64,000 nt of DNA. Origin: Diploptera punctata. Lineage: Eukaryota; Arthropoda; Insecta; Blattodea; Blaberidae. The DNA lies in assembly GCA_030220185.1 (NCBI GenBank), contig JASPKZ010007250.1, positions 1,587,001 through 1,651,000 on the forward strand. Reading direction: 5' to 3'. The position numbers and the translations under genes are program-made. Each line of letters opens with the position of its first letter. Within the stretch, counting starts at the first letter, position 1. Of the stretch, positions 44,281 through 54,117 are shown one piece after another. The notes beneath the pieces were generated by a model, which was not told where the DNA came from, did no database searches, and saw only the letters and a list, made by a program, of their open reading frames with translations.

Positions 44281-44329
44281 AAAATCTACGAATAAATTGA
44301 AAGCCTAATACCTTAAATCATAAGAGGGC

Positions 44330-44400
44330 TGGTGTATAGAACCAGAGGTACTGGATTTAAATGCCGATTTAGATGTAAATGCTTTTTCTTCAAATTTAAC
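44330..44400 (+). repeat. Decayed SINE S5-like fragment
   Basis: A tRNA-like AGAGGTACTGGATTTAAATG and the TTTTTCTTCAAATTTAAC tail resemble S5; the head is not preserved. Confidence 0.4.
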
Positions 44401-44633
44401 TTCTCAATAGGTGAGAAGTGATAAATTTAATATTAAATATCGTTTCCCATTAATGTTGTGCTTGTGAAAGTTAAATTTCTGCTGTTATTATTATTAACCT
44501 TTTCTAGTTAGATTAGAAACTATATTTGTTCAAAATGTAATTTTTTTTCTTTGAATTACAGTAAATTCATTAATTGATAAAATTCATCGGAGAACATATT
44601 GTTTAAACAACTCACCTCATAAGATTCATGCTT

Positions 44634-44681
44634 CCATGATATCGCGATTTCAAACATAGTCATGTTCATCATCAGCCATAA
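44634..44681 (-). ncRNA. Hammerhead-like ribozyme, family B
   Basis: Minus strand: TTATGG/TCATGG stem I, CTGATGA (44675-44669), stem II GAACAT/ATGTTT, GAAA, palindrome ATCGCGAT, A17. All core bases are canonical. Confidence 0.65.
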
Positions 44682-45241
44682 CTCCGACTGACGAAATTCT
44701 TCGGTCGTCAACTATTCTATTGTCACCATCTTCAGTGCTGCCATCTATGGTTGAATTTATGAACTTCGAAATCAATGTAATTTCGTTAGGGATATCAAAA
44801 ATTCATTGATCTATTTTTGTTTTTCTGAATGTATATTTTTTCCCAAACTGTCAATTCCAAAGGTTTCTCTACTTGTTTTAAAAGTTTAGCTTCTCTTCCA
44901 ATTTTATGATGTTCTAATAAACTATGTGCAGCAATTGCAGATTTTCAATTTCACAATTTTTAATATTTCTGAAATGTTCTTTTGTCTGAATTTCCAAATT
45001 CCTTTTTGTTTTTCCTATATAAACTTTACTGCAATCTTCACAATTTATTTGATAAATTCCAGATTTCTTACTGTCATATACGAGAATTTCCCTCAAATGC
45101 TCGAGGGAAAATTTTCTATAGGATCGTAACAGGCCTTGGCCTAATACTTGGAAGGAAGAAGAAGATAAATTCAACCATAGATGGCAGCACTGAAGATGGC
45201 GACAATAGAATAGTTGACTGCCGAAGAATTTCGTCAGTCGG

Positions 45242-45293
45242 AGTTATGGCTGATGATGAACATGACTATGTTTGAAATCGCAATATCATGGAA
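45242..45293 (+). ncRNA. Hammerhead-like ribozyme, family B
   Basis: TTATGG (45244-45249)/TCATGG (45286-45291), CTGATGA (45250-45256), stem II GAACAT/ATGTTT, GAAA (45274-45277), block ATCGCAAT with one decay, A17 at 45285. CCTATGAGGTGAGT follows. Confidence 0.6.
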
Positions 45294-45399
45294 GCATGAA
45301 TCCTATGAGGTGAGTTGTTTAAACAATATGTTCTCCGATGAATTTTAATGATTATACCTCATAATGTTTACTTCCCAACATTAATTTAATATCATTAAT

Positions 45400-46259
45400 T
45401 GATGTTTCATTTGCTAAAAAAATGTATAAAAAAAGTGGTGGTCTTATACGCTGGCAAAAATGGCATTAAATCCTTTCACGTTAATTTGAAACTTAACTAT
45501 TATCATTGCTAATATATACACATACAGCTGTCATATGAGCATGTATTCAATTAATAATAAAACCATGGACACAACATAGCACAATAATATAAGATCAACA
45601 ATAACCAAAAACTGCCAATAAAAATATTATTTTTTTTAACCTCCACACTGATTGTATGTACGACGACAATGATGATGTGCGTTGTTTTCCAAATCTGTAT
45701 ATTCCATTTTATTTTTTAAACATTTTTTTTTTTCAACAAGTTAAGTGTGGATATCTGCTTGTTGCTTTTTAAGTAGGCACCTTGGAAAAATATGCCGCAC
45801 GGCAACCAACAAATGGGGTGAGGAAGCTTTCTTCTCTTCTTTATCTTCTGCAAATGAGTCACGTTACACCCAATATCACGGATGCCACCATGTTCTCCAG
45901 CAATAATTACATTTTAAAACATTCAACTTAAATTGCAAACCAATATCCATTTTTAAAATATCAAGAACTGGCATGTTATTGTCAATACGTGTAGGGGGCG
46001 TTTGAGGGCAGGAGAAAGGGTTAGGGTAGGAATCATAAAAACTACTGCATTTGTTTCTCTTTTTGTCTCCAATATCTTTTCACATCATTATCATTTAAAA
46101 TATTGTCTTTCTTTTCTTTTCTATTGTACTCTCGAGTTGCCAACACAACACAACTACACAATCACTTGTCTACAACGCACGCTCATGCACACTCTCGAGT
46201 CGAGAACGATCCTCTGGGCAGTGGGCGGGCAGTGGGCTGGAGCCGGACGGGCACTAGCG
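45400..46259 (-). other. Probable Lar 3' untranslated region and flank
   Basis: Directly downstream (minus) of the Lar stop. The first about 250 bp are much richer in G and C than the surroundings, with the GCGGGCAGTGGGC type segment near 46220. An AATAAA on the minus strand lies at 45708-45713, but transcript evidence would be needed to assign it. Confidence 0.4.
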
Positions 46260-46328
46260 TCAGTTCGCATAGTGATCAAATGAGCCCAGATACTCGAGGG
46301 CAGCTCGATAACAAAACTGATATTGATC
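46260..46328 (-). CDS. Lar: Lar receptor tyrosine phosphatase, last coding exon
   Basis: After an acceptor (TTTCTCAG) the exon reads [20 protein letters not shown], then AN and TGA. This is the conserved C-terminus of LAR-type phosphatases, the end of domain D2 alpha-6 and the YLGSFDHYA tail. It continues in phase 0 from the exon ending MVQTE at 49102. The 2.77-kb intron between them holds a LINE, SINE pieces and a foldback. The exon is 22 codons and easily missed by ORF tools. Assignment is firm because splice phase, order and family sequence all agree. Confidence 0.92.
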   Translation of the reverse strand, partial: DQYQFCYRAALEYLGSFDHYAN

Positions 46329-46534
46329 CTGAGAAATACATTTACATATTTCATTAAGCAAATCATTAACAGAATTCAAAGTATTAGAAATTATTTAATT
46401 ACAATTTATGACTTACCACAGATGCCATTTTGATTTTAAAATATTAACAGCTTTAAGAAGCAATCAAAATAGTTATTACAGGAGTTAATACATATATTAT
46501 CATTATAATCCCAAATACCAAACAAAAATTTTAA

Positions 46535-46580
46535 AATCGTCAATGTGTTTCAATAGCAAAGCTAACATTATCAAGACTGA
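46535..46580 (-). ncRNA. Hammerhead-like motif, family K, left
   Basis: Minus strand: GTC (46577-46575) and GAC (46541-46539) for stem I, TTGATAA (46574-46568), stem II TAGC/GCTA around TTT, GAAA (46551-46548), block ACACAT with one mismatch. Variant UUGANAA core. Confidence 0.45.
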
Positions 46581-46626
46581 ATAAATTTTATAAAATTTAC
46601 TTAAAATATTTAATAAAAATTAAAAA

Positions 46627-46672
46627 ATCGTCAACACATTTCAATAGCAAATCTATCATTATCAACACTCAA
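46627..46672 (-). ncRNA. Hammerhead-like motif, family K, middle
   Basis: Minus strand: TTGATAA (46665-46659), a stem II region with TTTGCTATT after it, GAAA, block ATGTGT, then TGACGA. Stem II is partly lost relative to the other two copies. Confidence 0.35.
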
Positions 46673-46721
46673 TAAATTTTATAAATATAATGATAATATA
46701 TATATCAATTTATAAAATTTA

Positions 46722-46768
46722 TTTAGTCTTGATAATGATAGCTTTGCTGTTGAAATGCATTGACGATT
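46722..46768 (+). ncRNA. Hammerhead-like ribozyme, family K, right (best)
   Basis: GTC (46726-46728)/GAC (46762-46764) stem I, TTGATAA (46729-46735), stem II ATAGC/GCTGT around TTT, GAAA (46752-46755), perfect palindrome ATGCAT (46755-46760), U17 at 46761. Apart from the C3U/G8A pair the core is complete. Confidence 0.55.
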
Positions 46769-46788
46769 TTTAAATTTTTGTTTGGTAT

Positions 46789-47586
46789 CATCATCATCAT
46801 CATCCATGCAAGTATTAGCCCGTGTGGCCTGTTACGGTCTTTTTTGGACGTCCCAGCGATCTTTTGCCTTGGGGGTAGTAGCGAAGTATGGCTTTTGGAA
46901 TTCTATGAGACGGCATTCATTGAAGATGGGCTTTCCAGTTGTTCTGGTAGTTTTGTATATGGTGAAGAATGGGTTCTATATCCAACTCTTCCATAATTTC
47001 CTCATTTCTTTTATGGTCTCTCTTTGTGTAGCCTGCTGTACGGCGCATAAATCGCATTTCATTTGCTGTTATTCGGCTTTCATCTCTTCTTCGTATTGTC
47101 CATGTTTCACTACCATATCTTAATACTAGTCTTGCGAGAACCTTATAAAGCCGTAATCTTGTGTTCTTCCGTATTAAAGATGGTTTCATTATACTGTTAA
47201 TTATCCCCGTTGTTTTTTGTAAAATTTGTGACTTTCTCTGATATATCAGTTTCATCTTGAAATGTTAAATTATAACACAAATAATTAAATTTGTTTACTC
47301 GTTCTAAAATTTCATCATCCAAAACAATTTTGCTAGGTATAGGGTATTTCCCACAAAAGGCCATCACTTTAGTTTTCTTTGTATTGATTTCCATATTGTA
47401 CCTTTTTGCAATTATATTAAAATTGTGTATAGAATATTGTAAATCTGTTTCTGTTGGAGCTATTAATACCAAATCATCTGCAAAAAGCAAGGAGTCTATT
47501 TTATGGTTTCTATTAATTTGGATAGAACTGTGTCTCATCTGTCGCCAATCTTGGAGTATTCTATCCATGTATACGATAAAGAGCAA
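46789..47586 (-). pseudogene. LINE beta, 5'-truncated insertion in Lar last intron
   Basis: Minus strand: MLFIVYMDRILQDWRQM at the truncation, catalytic box LLFADDLVLIAPTE, MEINTKKTKVMAFCGK, a frameshift near 47225, then MKPSLIRKNTRLRLYKVLAR, YGSETWTIRRRDESRI, MRFMRRTAGYTKRDHKR. A 10-bp TSD TGTTTGGTAT is at 46779-46788 and 47587-47596. The tail is GATGATGATG. Confidence 0.85.
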
Positions 47587-47775
47587 TGTTTGGTATTATA
47601 ATGATAATATATGTATCAATTATCAACACCAAGAGATCATGCATATTAATATATTATAGGAGTTGTGCAAAAATTCATAATAATAGTTTTATCCATAATC
47701 AGATGATAGTAGAAACAAAGCCTGGATCATTACTGCGGTTTCATAGTTTTTTTATTGTTTCTACAACTCTAACTC

Positions 47776-47855
47776 ACTGGCATTGTCGAACTCGTAGGTT
47801 CATGACCATATGGACATAAATCCCTTTCCTGTGCTGATGTTTTCCAATCATCCCA
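47776..47855 (-). pseudogene. LINE alpha 3' terminal fragment
   Basis: CACTGGCATTGTCGAACTCG, TAGGTTCATGACC and GATGTTTTCCAATCATCC match the alpha 3' end, diverged. Confidence 0.65.
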
Positions 47856-47861
47856 AAAATA

Positions 47862-48150
47862 TCATGAATGGTATGAGGTCAACATACCGACCCAATGAGA
47901 CATCTAGTACGCAACTAAAATATTACTGGGATGAAAAGGTCAGTACATTTTGCTTAGGGGCCTCTTTATTCAGGCTTAAGGATATTTTATGAGCCTGAAA
48001 ATCTTCAGACTTGGGACCCACAGCTTAAAGTCCCTCCCTTAGGACTTGCTCCTTGAATTTTTCCATCATGAAAAAAAATCCATCGACCCTGACAGAACCC
48101 TTGGGACCAGAAGCAACGAACATAACTCTAGTCCACCGCAGCCGACATGG
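47862..48150 (-). repeat. tRNA-derived SINE, family S6
   Basis: Matches 61540-61830: CCCAATGAGACATCTA, CCTCTTTATTCAGGCTTAA, TCTTCAGACT(T/A)GGGACCCA, then a tRNA-like end with CTTGGGACCAGAAGCAA. Minus orientation. Confidence 0.75.
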
Positions 48151-49095
48151 TTTTATAACTATTGGAAGAATCTTTATTGTCACCCCATTTTAATAATTAT
48201 AATTTGATTTAATTATTGTATTTAATAAGCATATATGTCATATAGTTCGCTCTTGCACTCAATTTGAGGTGTCAAGTAGTCACCCGAGATGTAATTAACA
48301 TTCCATATGATACGAAGTTAGGAACACCTGCAATTGTAAAGAAAGGTTATTACATAATCTATGCTGACTTTAGCATTTTAGTCAAATTGGTAATATATGT
48401 TCTGTCTCTTTCATGGGAGGCTTAAATTAAATATAAAATTTCTAATTGGACGTCTCAGTATTAACGCACGACTCTGAAAGTCTTGGAGCTACCAACTTAA
48501 TATTTATTCTATGGAACCTTCCAGAAAGTACTGCCCCAAATAGCTTATATACACAGTAATTTCCTTTGTGTCTTCAGACGAGGGAAATATACAATGTGAG
48601 CAGCATCCGCGTACCTCGATCTCCGCAATGGGGACATTGCATAATTTCAAATAATTTATAGAAATTAACTTATTTTAAACAAAGTGCAACAGTGCAGGTG
48701 ACACCGTTTAATAATTGATAGAACTAATGGGAAATTATATTTTGTGAAATAATTATAGTGAAGTGCAATTTATTTGCTTTTATAAAATAAATATTTTTAT
48801 TTCTATTATTCTCCTGTGGATATATATTAGTTATGGTCCTCCACTTTCCTGCCATTCAAAGGGCCCTTGAACTGGGATCTGGCATTCCAACTATTGTCAT
48901 GTATTTTCAGATTTTTACAGTTATTATGAAACCATAAAATATTGTATAAATACCATAGTTATGATTCAGATTTTGTTTCTGTTATTGATTTAGTTATAAG
49001 TGGAAATTATTAATTATTTGTAAAATTTGATAAATATAAATTTTCTTAAAAATTATTTCAATTCATGGGGGAGAGAAAATAGATAACTGATTGTA
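48151..49095. other. Lar intron sequence, nothing recognised
   Basis: AT-rich; a possible TA-rich repeat only. Confidence 0.4.
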
Positions 49096-49101
49096 ATATA
49101 C

Positions 49102-49237
49102 CTCTGTTTGAACCATGGCTGTGCGCTGTGTGCGCAAAATCCGCACTGTCTGAAAGACATCAACAACTCCTTCATATTGCATACGTTCCAGAACTATGCT
49201 TAACGTGATAAATACACCTGTGCGACCAACACCAGCA
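49102..49237 (-). CDS. Lar: Lar exon, D2 signature loop
   Basis: After GTTTCAG the exon completes a Ser codon and reads [45 protein letters not shown], then a GTATAT donor. With the preceding exon (ending VHC and AG) this restores the [10 protein letters not shown] phosphatase loop. The Ile-Thr-Leu-Ser-Ile run after VF is typical of the membrane-distal, mostly inactive D2. Exon phase 2 in, phase 0 out. Confidence 0.93.
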
Positions 49238-49260
49238 CTGAAACACAAACAAATCATTCG

Positions 49261-50235
49261 TTAAAATTTAAAATAAAATTCTTTTTGCCTCACCTTATAT
49301 CCTCTCTTCTATTTAGACCGGTTTTTATCATCAGTAATTTTATGACCAATGATCTGTTATCCAGAAGCACTGCTGCTTACTCCATTTGTTGGTGGACCGA
49401 TGAACCTCTGAATCAAATAAACTTTACCAGGAATTTCAAAATTCATTAATTTTTCTTTCTGTTTTTTTTGAATGTGAATTTTTTTCAAAAATATAAGCTC
49501 TTTTCGTTTATTTATTTTTTTTATATTAAACTAGCCTCTCTTTCAATTAGATGTTTTTCTGACCAAGCATGAGCAGCTAGTGCTAATTTTTCCAATTCCC
49601 CATTTTTGACGTTCTTAAGATGTTCCTTCACCCTGGTTTTCAAATTTCTTTTTCTTTTCCCTATGTAAATTTTGTCACAATCTCCACATGTGAACTGGTA
49701 AATTCCCAATTTGTTTTCTTCTTCAATTTTGTCATTTTTTTTATTTTAATTAACCTATTGAGGCTATTCAGGTAAAATTTGTTATCACTCACCTCATATT
49801 ATTCTTCTTATTTAACTATAAACTAGTTTTGAAACTTAATTTCTGTACCATCCTCAGTATCATCACGACCATTGTTCTGTCATCTTGAAGAGATAAACAA
49901 TTTTACCTAAATGAATATACCTCATAGTGTGAATTCCTAAAATAAGAAGCTATTGAGGCTATATTCATTCTTTGGTGCCAATTTTATGTTGAACTTTTTA
50001 AATTTTTTTTTAAACTTATGGTGCTTCAATAGATGGTAAGTGAATTTCTTGAATTTTATGTTTTCTTCTTTTTCTTTTATAAGTGTACTTTCATTAATCA
50101 ATTTTTTGTCTTTTAAATATATTTATTTTCCTGTGTACCATGATTTTTCAAACCCGTTTTCTATTGCTACATTAATTATGTATTCCTTTGCTTTTCCATA
50201 ATTTTTTCCTTTCATATAATAGTACAAATCATTTG
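49261..50235 (-). pseudogene. PLE with GIY-YIG endonuclease (family G), interrupted
   Basis: Minus strand, from right to left: remnants of the linker (PLE KFKK and LIKDKKLINESTL-like segments) at 49960-50230, then an inserted family E terminus, then LGIYQFTCGDCDKIYIGKRK, TRVKEHLKNVKNGELEKLAL, AAHAWSEKHLIE, and a C-terminus to about 49380. The terminus near 49261-49350 has CTGATGA and ACCGGTC but lacks stem II. It lies in a Lar intron, same strand as the gene. Confidence 0.7.
49768..49949 (-). mobile_element. PLE family E terminus inserted into another PLE
   Basis: A 182-bp unit from GGTAAAATTTGTTATCACTC to TGTGAATTCCTAAAATAAGAA, flanked by an exact 13-bp TSD CTATTGAGGCTAT (49755-49767, 49950-49962). 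It contains a degenerate family E motif on the minus strand (CTGAGGA at 49857-49851, block ACTAGT). Confidence 0.8.
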
Positions 50236-50405
50236 TTGCTTACTCAATGCTTGACATGGAACTAAAAAAGAACCAGTTTTGCCCATTTAAATTATAGATA
50301 TAATTACAAAAATATACCATGAGAAGTATAGTTTTTGCTTGATCAACTATGAACATGTTACATCAATTATTACAACGTACATAAGAGAAAAATTTGCGTC
50401 TAGAT
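50236..50405. other. Lar intron spacer
   Basis: Nothing was recognised. Confidence 0.3.
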
Positions 50406-50407
50406 CG

Positions 50408-50510
50408 TAACTCGCCTCGGTAGCTCAGTTGGTAGAGCACTTGGCCCGGAAAGCCAAGGGTCCCGGGTTTGAGTCCCGGTCTAGGCGAAAATTTTTCTCT
50501 TCAAATATAT
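50408..50510 (+). repeat. tRNA-derived SINE, family S5
   Basis: A complete tRNA-like cloverleaf can be drawn from about 50413: GTAGCTCAGTTGGTAGAGC, TTGGC/GCCAA anticodon stem, CCGGG/CCCGG T stem. It then has the S5 tail GAAAATTTTTCTCTTCAAAT. Position 33 is C rather than U, and no gene-like terminator follows, so it is a SINE, not a tRNA gene. Sister copy 53960-54055. Confidence 0.75.
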
Positions 50511-50765
50511 GTTACATCAATTTTAAAAATAGTATGCGTTAGAATAAAGTCACACATGAAACTATTTTCAATAACACAAAATTTATTACAAATGTTAAGA
50601 ATATGAAAACAGAGCTTTTACCATGCCAACATAAGTAGCAAAATGGAGTAAATTGATTATAATAGACAATCCAATTATATTTTTTCTTTCTAATACAAAG
50701 TTATATCCAAATCTGGAAAGTGTTAATTTAAAAATATAACATCAAATTTCAATTATAATTTTTTC
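50511..50765. other. Lar intron spacer
   Basis: No feature was recognised. Confidence 0.3.
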
Positions 50766-50769
50766 TTCC

Positions 50770-51070
50770 TCGTCTTCTACTTCATGAAATTAGGCCTTTT
50801 GACCTGTTTTCACATCAAATGGGATTTAATGAATCTTCCCATCTAGTAATTGGGCATCCAACACTTCTATGTCCTATTGGTTTGTACTTTAATAACAGCT
50901 GGGGGATTCTATCTGTAGGAATTCTTTTAACATGTTCATACCAGTTGTTTCTCATGTTGTCAATTCTATTTGTTAAATTTAAAATATTTAAGTCCTTTCT
51001 AATATCTTCACTTCTTTTTGTGTCCAAAATTGTCAACCTGCTATTGAATGTAAGTACTTAATTTTTGCAG
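50770..51070 (-). pseudogene. LINE 3' end
   Basis: Minus strand: RLTILDTKRSEDIRKDLNIL, NRIDNMRNNWYEHVKRIPTD, GHRSVGCPITRWED, stop, A-rich GAAGACGAGGAAGAAAA tail. The YGSEAW part is beyond the truncation. Confidence 0.7.
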
Positions 51071-51139
51071 TTTCTATTTTACTTCGGTCTGAATGGTTAA
51101 GAGTCCAATTTTTACTTGCACATGTTAAGATAGGCAATG

Positions 51140-51975
51140 AATTTCTCTCTCTCTTCTTCTTCGGCTTTTCCCCACTTATAGGTTGCCATCTTCAGTTTCC
51201 ATTTATCTCTATCATTCCAATCTCCCTCTTTCAAATTCCTATCATCCATTAGATTTCTGACGTAGGTTTTCCATTTTCATCTTGGTCTGCCACGTTTATT
51301 TCTTCCAGGGGGTGACCATTTATATATATATTTTTGGCCATCTTTCATTTTCCATTCTTTGTACATGGCCATACCATTTAAGCGTTTGATTTTCAATCCT
51401 CTTAACAACAGATGAGGTGACATTCATTTCTCTCCAAAGGAATTCATTTCTTATTTTATCCTGTCTTGTTTTTTGGAGGCTTCTTCTAAAATAATCAAAT
51501 TTAACTGTTCTAATTTTATTCTTTTGTAATTCCGTCAAAGACCAAGTTTCACTTTGATATGACAAAATATTCTGTATTATGCTCTTATAAATTTTCATTT
51601 TAGTTTCCTTTGTAATATTTTTGTTCCAAATTATTCCATGTAATATCTTAGTTGCATTTTTGCCATTGCAATTTTAGTCTCTACATCTCTCTCACAGGTA
51701 CCTAAACTTGTAATTATTGACCCAAGATATTTAAAAAATTCACATTTTCCCTGTTTCAACTATGAGGTCATCCACATCCTTTCCCAAACACATATATTCT
51801 GTTTTCTGTAAATTTATATTCAGTCCCCATTTTTTATATACTTCCATTAGTTTATTTATCATATATTTCATATCATCTTTATCCCCTGCAAAAATTATTT
51901 GATCATCTGCAAACAACAATGAATGCAGTACTTTTGCTCCTATAGGAATACCCCTTTCAGCACTGAATTTAAGAA
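51140..51975 (-). pseudogene. LINE gamma, catalytic region to 3' end
   Basis: Minus strand: SLLFADDQIIFAGDKDDMKY (catalytic FADD), LMEVYKKWGLNINLQKTEYM, a frameshifted FKYLGSIIT part, then MKIYKSIIQNILSYQSETWS, LTELQKNKIRTVKFDYFRRS, TLKWYGHVQRMENERWPKIY and a PPGRNKRGRPR-like end. It lies in a Lar intron. Confidence 0.75.
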
Positions 51976-51977
51976 AG

Positions 51978-52060
51978 AAAAATTGACATTTGAACCCTGG
52001 ACCTCTCGTTTTTTGTACAAATGTGCTGTCCATTAACCCATTGAAATGACGATACAAACG
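51978..52060 (-). repeat. tRNA-like SINE head
   Basis: Minus strand: TCATTTCAATGGGTTAATGG, then GAGAGGTCCAGGGTTCAAAT, a B-box-bearing segment joined to the 5' end of the LINE gamma copy. Probably a truncated SINE; no second copy is in the window. Confidence 0.4.
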
Positions 52061-52670
52061 TTAACATTTCTTTCAACTTATACAATTCTCGTTTGTCCGG
52101 ATTCTATCCAAGATTGGAAAATGTTAATTTAAATAAAAACATTGAAAATCAAATTATAATTTCACATGAGTGGTATGAAATGAAGCAAGGATTTTGAAAT
52201 TAACACATTTACAAACAGGACAAATAAACCATTTAAAAAAGAACCAGACTGCCATCCTGCCGCATCTAGTTCCACCCTGAGAATTGTGCTTACTATAAAA
52301 AAAATTATTTCACTATCATCCAAATGCTCACATATCGACGGTAGGCAATGAAAATCTCGTAACTCCATCAGTCATTGAAAACCACATAACTCCAGTAGCC
52401 AGCACAGATATATGTGATGCATAACCTGTTGAGGACAAGGACTTCAAATTTATTAATAACTTCACTTGTATTCTGTAGTAAAATATGTTGGAAATATTGC
52501 TGTATCAATTTTCATAATTATTTAAAACCGTTATTTGTTTCTCCTGTAAAATTTACCAAAATGGAGTTACGAGGTTTTCATTGCCCACCATCGATATACT
52601 CCTTTCAACTAAAGAACAGAGCAGGGTTTTAACACTATAAGGTTTTAATATTTAAATAGAGCAAAGGTTT
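52061..52670. other. Lar intron sequence
   Basis: An inverted pair around GATTTTCATTGCC / CGAGGTTTTCATTGCCCACC lies near 52340-52585 (GAGTTACGAGGTTTTCATTG and AATGAAAATCTCGTAACTCC). No other feature. Confidence 0.35.
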
Positions 52671-52674
52671 TTAA

Positions 52675-52827
52675 CCCTTTAGGTGCCGTGAGCCGATTAG
52701 ATCGGCTCTGATGTTTCTGTCCATTATCTGTCAGACAATATACTTTAACTACTTGCAAAGCCGATCACATCGGCAGATGCAATTTAAATCTCTGACACAA
52801 AAGATTTTACCAGTGGCATGCAGACGG
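52675..52827. repeat. Small TTAA-flanked MITE
   Basis: TTAA on both sides (52671-52674, 52828-52831) and loosely similar ends (CCCTTTAGGTGCC; inverted CCGTCTGCATGCC). Inside are two small palindromes GCCGATTAGATCGGC and GCCGATCACATCGGC. Suggests piggyBac mobilisation. Confidence 0.45.
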
Positions 52828-52962
52828 TTAAATTGTGTGGAACACAATGTGAGGAGGCACCAAAGTTTTTCATAGGAGGCTTGAGAAATTTGATAGAAGG
52901 TCCTAAAAATTTGATTGTATACTATAAGTATACATAATTTATAATGCAACATGTATACTTAA

Positions 52963-53612
52963 CACTTTCAACACGATGCATGTATCTATTACGTTCTGTA
53001 AAAAATAGCTGTCTGAACGAAGCCCACATCTCATACGGTCTGGCATTTGCCATGCAAAGTAATGAAACCGCTCGTATCCAATACATTGTTCGTGTATTCC
53101 TGCTGAAAGTTTAGTTATTTTTCTTTCCGGTAAAGTGTGTTCTTTTCATATATATCAATTTCTACATGACTAATTTAAATTTTATGATTGAGGCTACATC
53201 CTCTGTTGTTGTTGAAGTTGCAAGATGCATGGATCAAGTTCACAGCGTGTCCTTGCTGAAGTCACTACTATTTTTTCGGGTTCATCAGGTTCCGAAAATG
53301 ATTATACCGATGATGACAATGATTATGAACCACCAGATTCTGCAAGTGATACAAGTAAAAAAAATGAAAAATGATCAGAAGAATCAATTTTTTTTCCTTG
53401 TAAGCAAGAAACATGAATTTTTTTTAAATTCTGTAAAAAATGATATGATGGCCATCCTAAAAACTAGTAATACCATTAAAAATACAAATTTTATTTATTA
53501 TAGATAACTGATATGTTGTTCTATTTTTCTAAGTAGCTTAAAAAAATCACAAGAGTGTTAAAAATAAGCAGTCCGTCAGAAAACAGGTACCATGGGTTGA
53601 GTGCGGAAAGTG
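52963..53612 (+). mobile_element. piggyBac-like deletion derivative
   Basis: TTAA at 52959-52962 and 53613-53616 flank ends CACTTTCAACAC and, inverted, CACTTTCCGCAC. Inside, 53226-53375 encodes a short acidic peptide: MHGSSSQRVLAEVTTIFSGS, then ENDYTDDDNDYEPPDSASDT, stop. This looks like the N-terminal region of a piggyBac transposase. No catalytic domain remains. Confidence 0.6.
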
Positions 53613-53619
53613 TTAATTC

Positions 53620-53955
53620 TGCACAAATTAATGGTATTTCTTAAAAAGGACATGAGTCAGATTTTACATGATTCTGGGAGGTCCCAGGTTGAAACACCAG
53701 TGCCCACCAATCTCAATTTTTTTCTCTTAATTTTCCTTAGTCATCAAGGCAAATGCTAGGTTGGAATTTAATTACTGGACCCATTTCCTCATATGTACCA
53801 TTATCATTTTATAGTATCATTAAAATAAATAAATAGATGTGATATGACCCTAGATTTTGAAGAACCTATAAATAAAAATTAAATTAAAAATTAGAGATAA
53901 ATAAGTAATCAAACAAAGTAAGCAACGAATATAAGAAAAAAAATTATGTCTAGAT
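53620..53955. other. Lar intron spacer
   Basis: Faint SINE-like sequence near 53680-53780 (GGGAGGTCCCAGGTTGAAAC); nothing firm. Confidence 0.3.
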
Positions 53956-53959
53956 CGCA

Positions 53960-54055
53960 ACTTGCCTCGATAGCTCAGTTGGTAGAGCACTTGGCCCGTA
54001 AAGCCAAGGATCCCGGGTTCGAGTCTCGGTCTAGGCAAAAATTTTTCTCTTCAAA
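53960..54055 (+). repeat. tRNA-derived SINE, family S5
   Basis: GATAGCTCAGTTGGTAGAGC, TTGGC/GCCAA stem with CCGTAAA loop, CGGGTTCGAGTCTCGG, then AAAATTTTTCTCTTCAAAT. Position 33 is C, and this copy and 50408-50510 share the tail. Confidence 0.75.
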
Positions 54056-54117
54056 TATAATTTATCCTTCAGTGAGAAGTGTTAAATTAATAATAAAAAC
54101 GTTAATAGCACATTTAC

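Larger units (their letters stand above)
44575..45380. mobile_element. PLE foldback, family B, with LINE beta end at the centre
   Basis: Left half, minus: terminus, ribozyme, then GIY-YIG frame (KKSGIYQINCEDCSKVYIGK) to about 45101. Right half, plus: from 45166 (NSTIDGSTEDGDNRIV) to the terminus near 45360. Between them, about 65 bp of a LINE beta 3' end (AACAGGCCTTGGCCTAATAC, GAAGAAGAAG tail) sits at the junction. Confidence 0.75.
46490..46788. mobile_element. PLE-like foldback, family K, triple motif
   Basis: ATATTATCATTATAAT and TTTTAAAATCGTCAATGTGT on the left are inverted on the right (ATTGACGATTTTTAAATTTT, and TATAATGATAATATAT beyond the inserted LINE). A third, internal copy lies at about 46615-46680. 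Three ribozyme-like cores are present. A LINE beta copy is inserted at the right arm's edge. Confidence 0.65.

Noticed and set aside
46154..46366. Minus-strand 70-residue frame over the Lar terminal exon
   Set aside because: Wrong frame; the true exon reads [20 protein letters not shown] with a matching acceptor and phase.
50408..50490. Possible functional tRNA gene (also 53960-54035)
   Set aside because: Position 33 is C, the anticodons do not fit the body type, and both copies share the SINE tail; treated as tRNA-derived SINEs.
53166..53507. 113-residue plus-strand frame
   Set aside because: Low-complexity, in a different frame from the piggyBac-like acidic peptide at 53226-53375.
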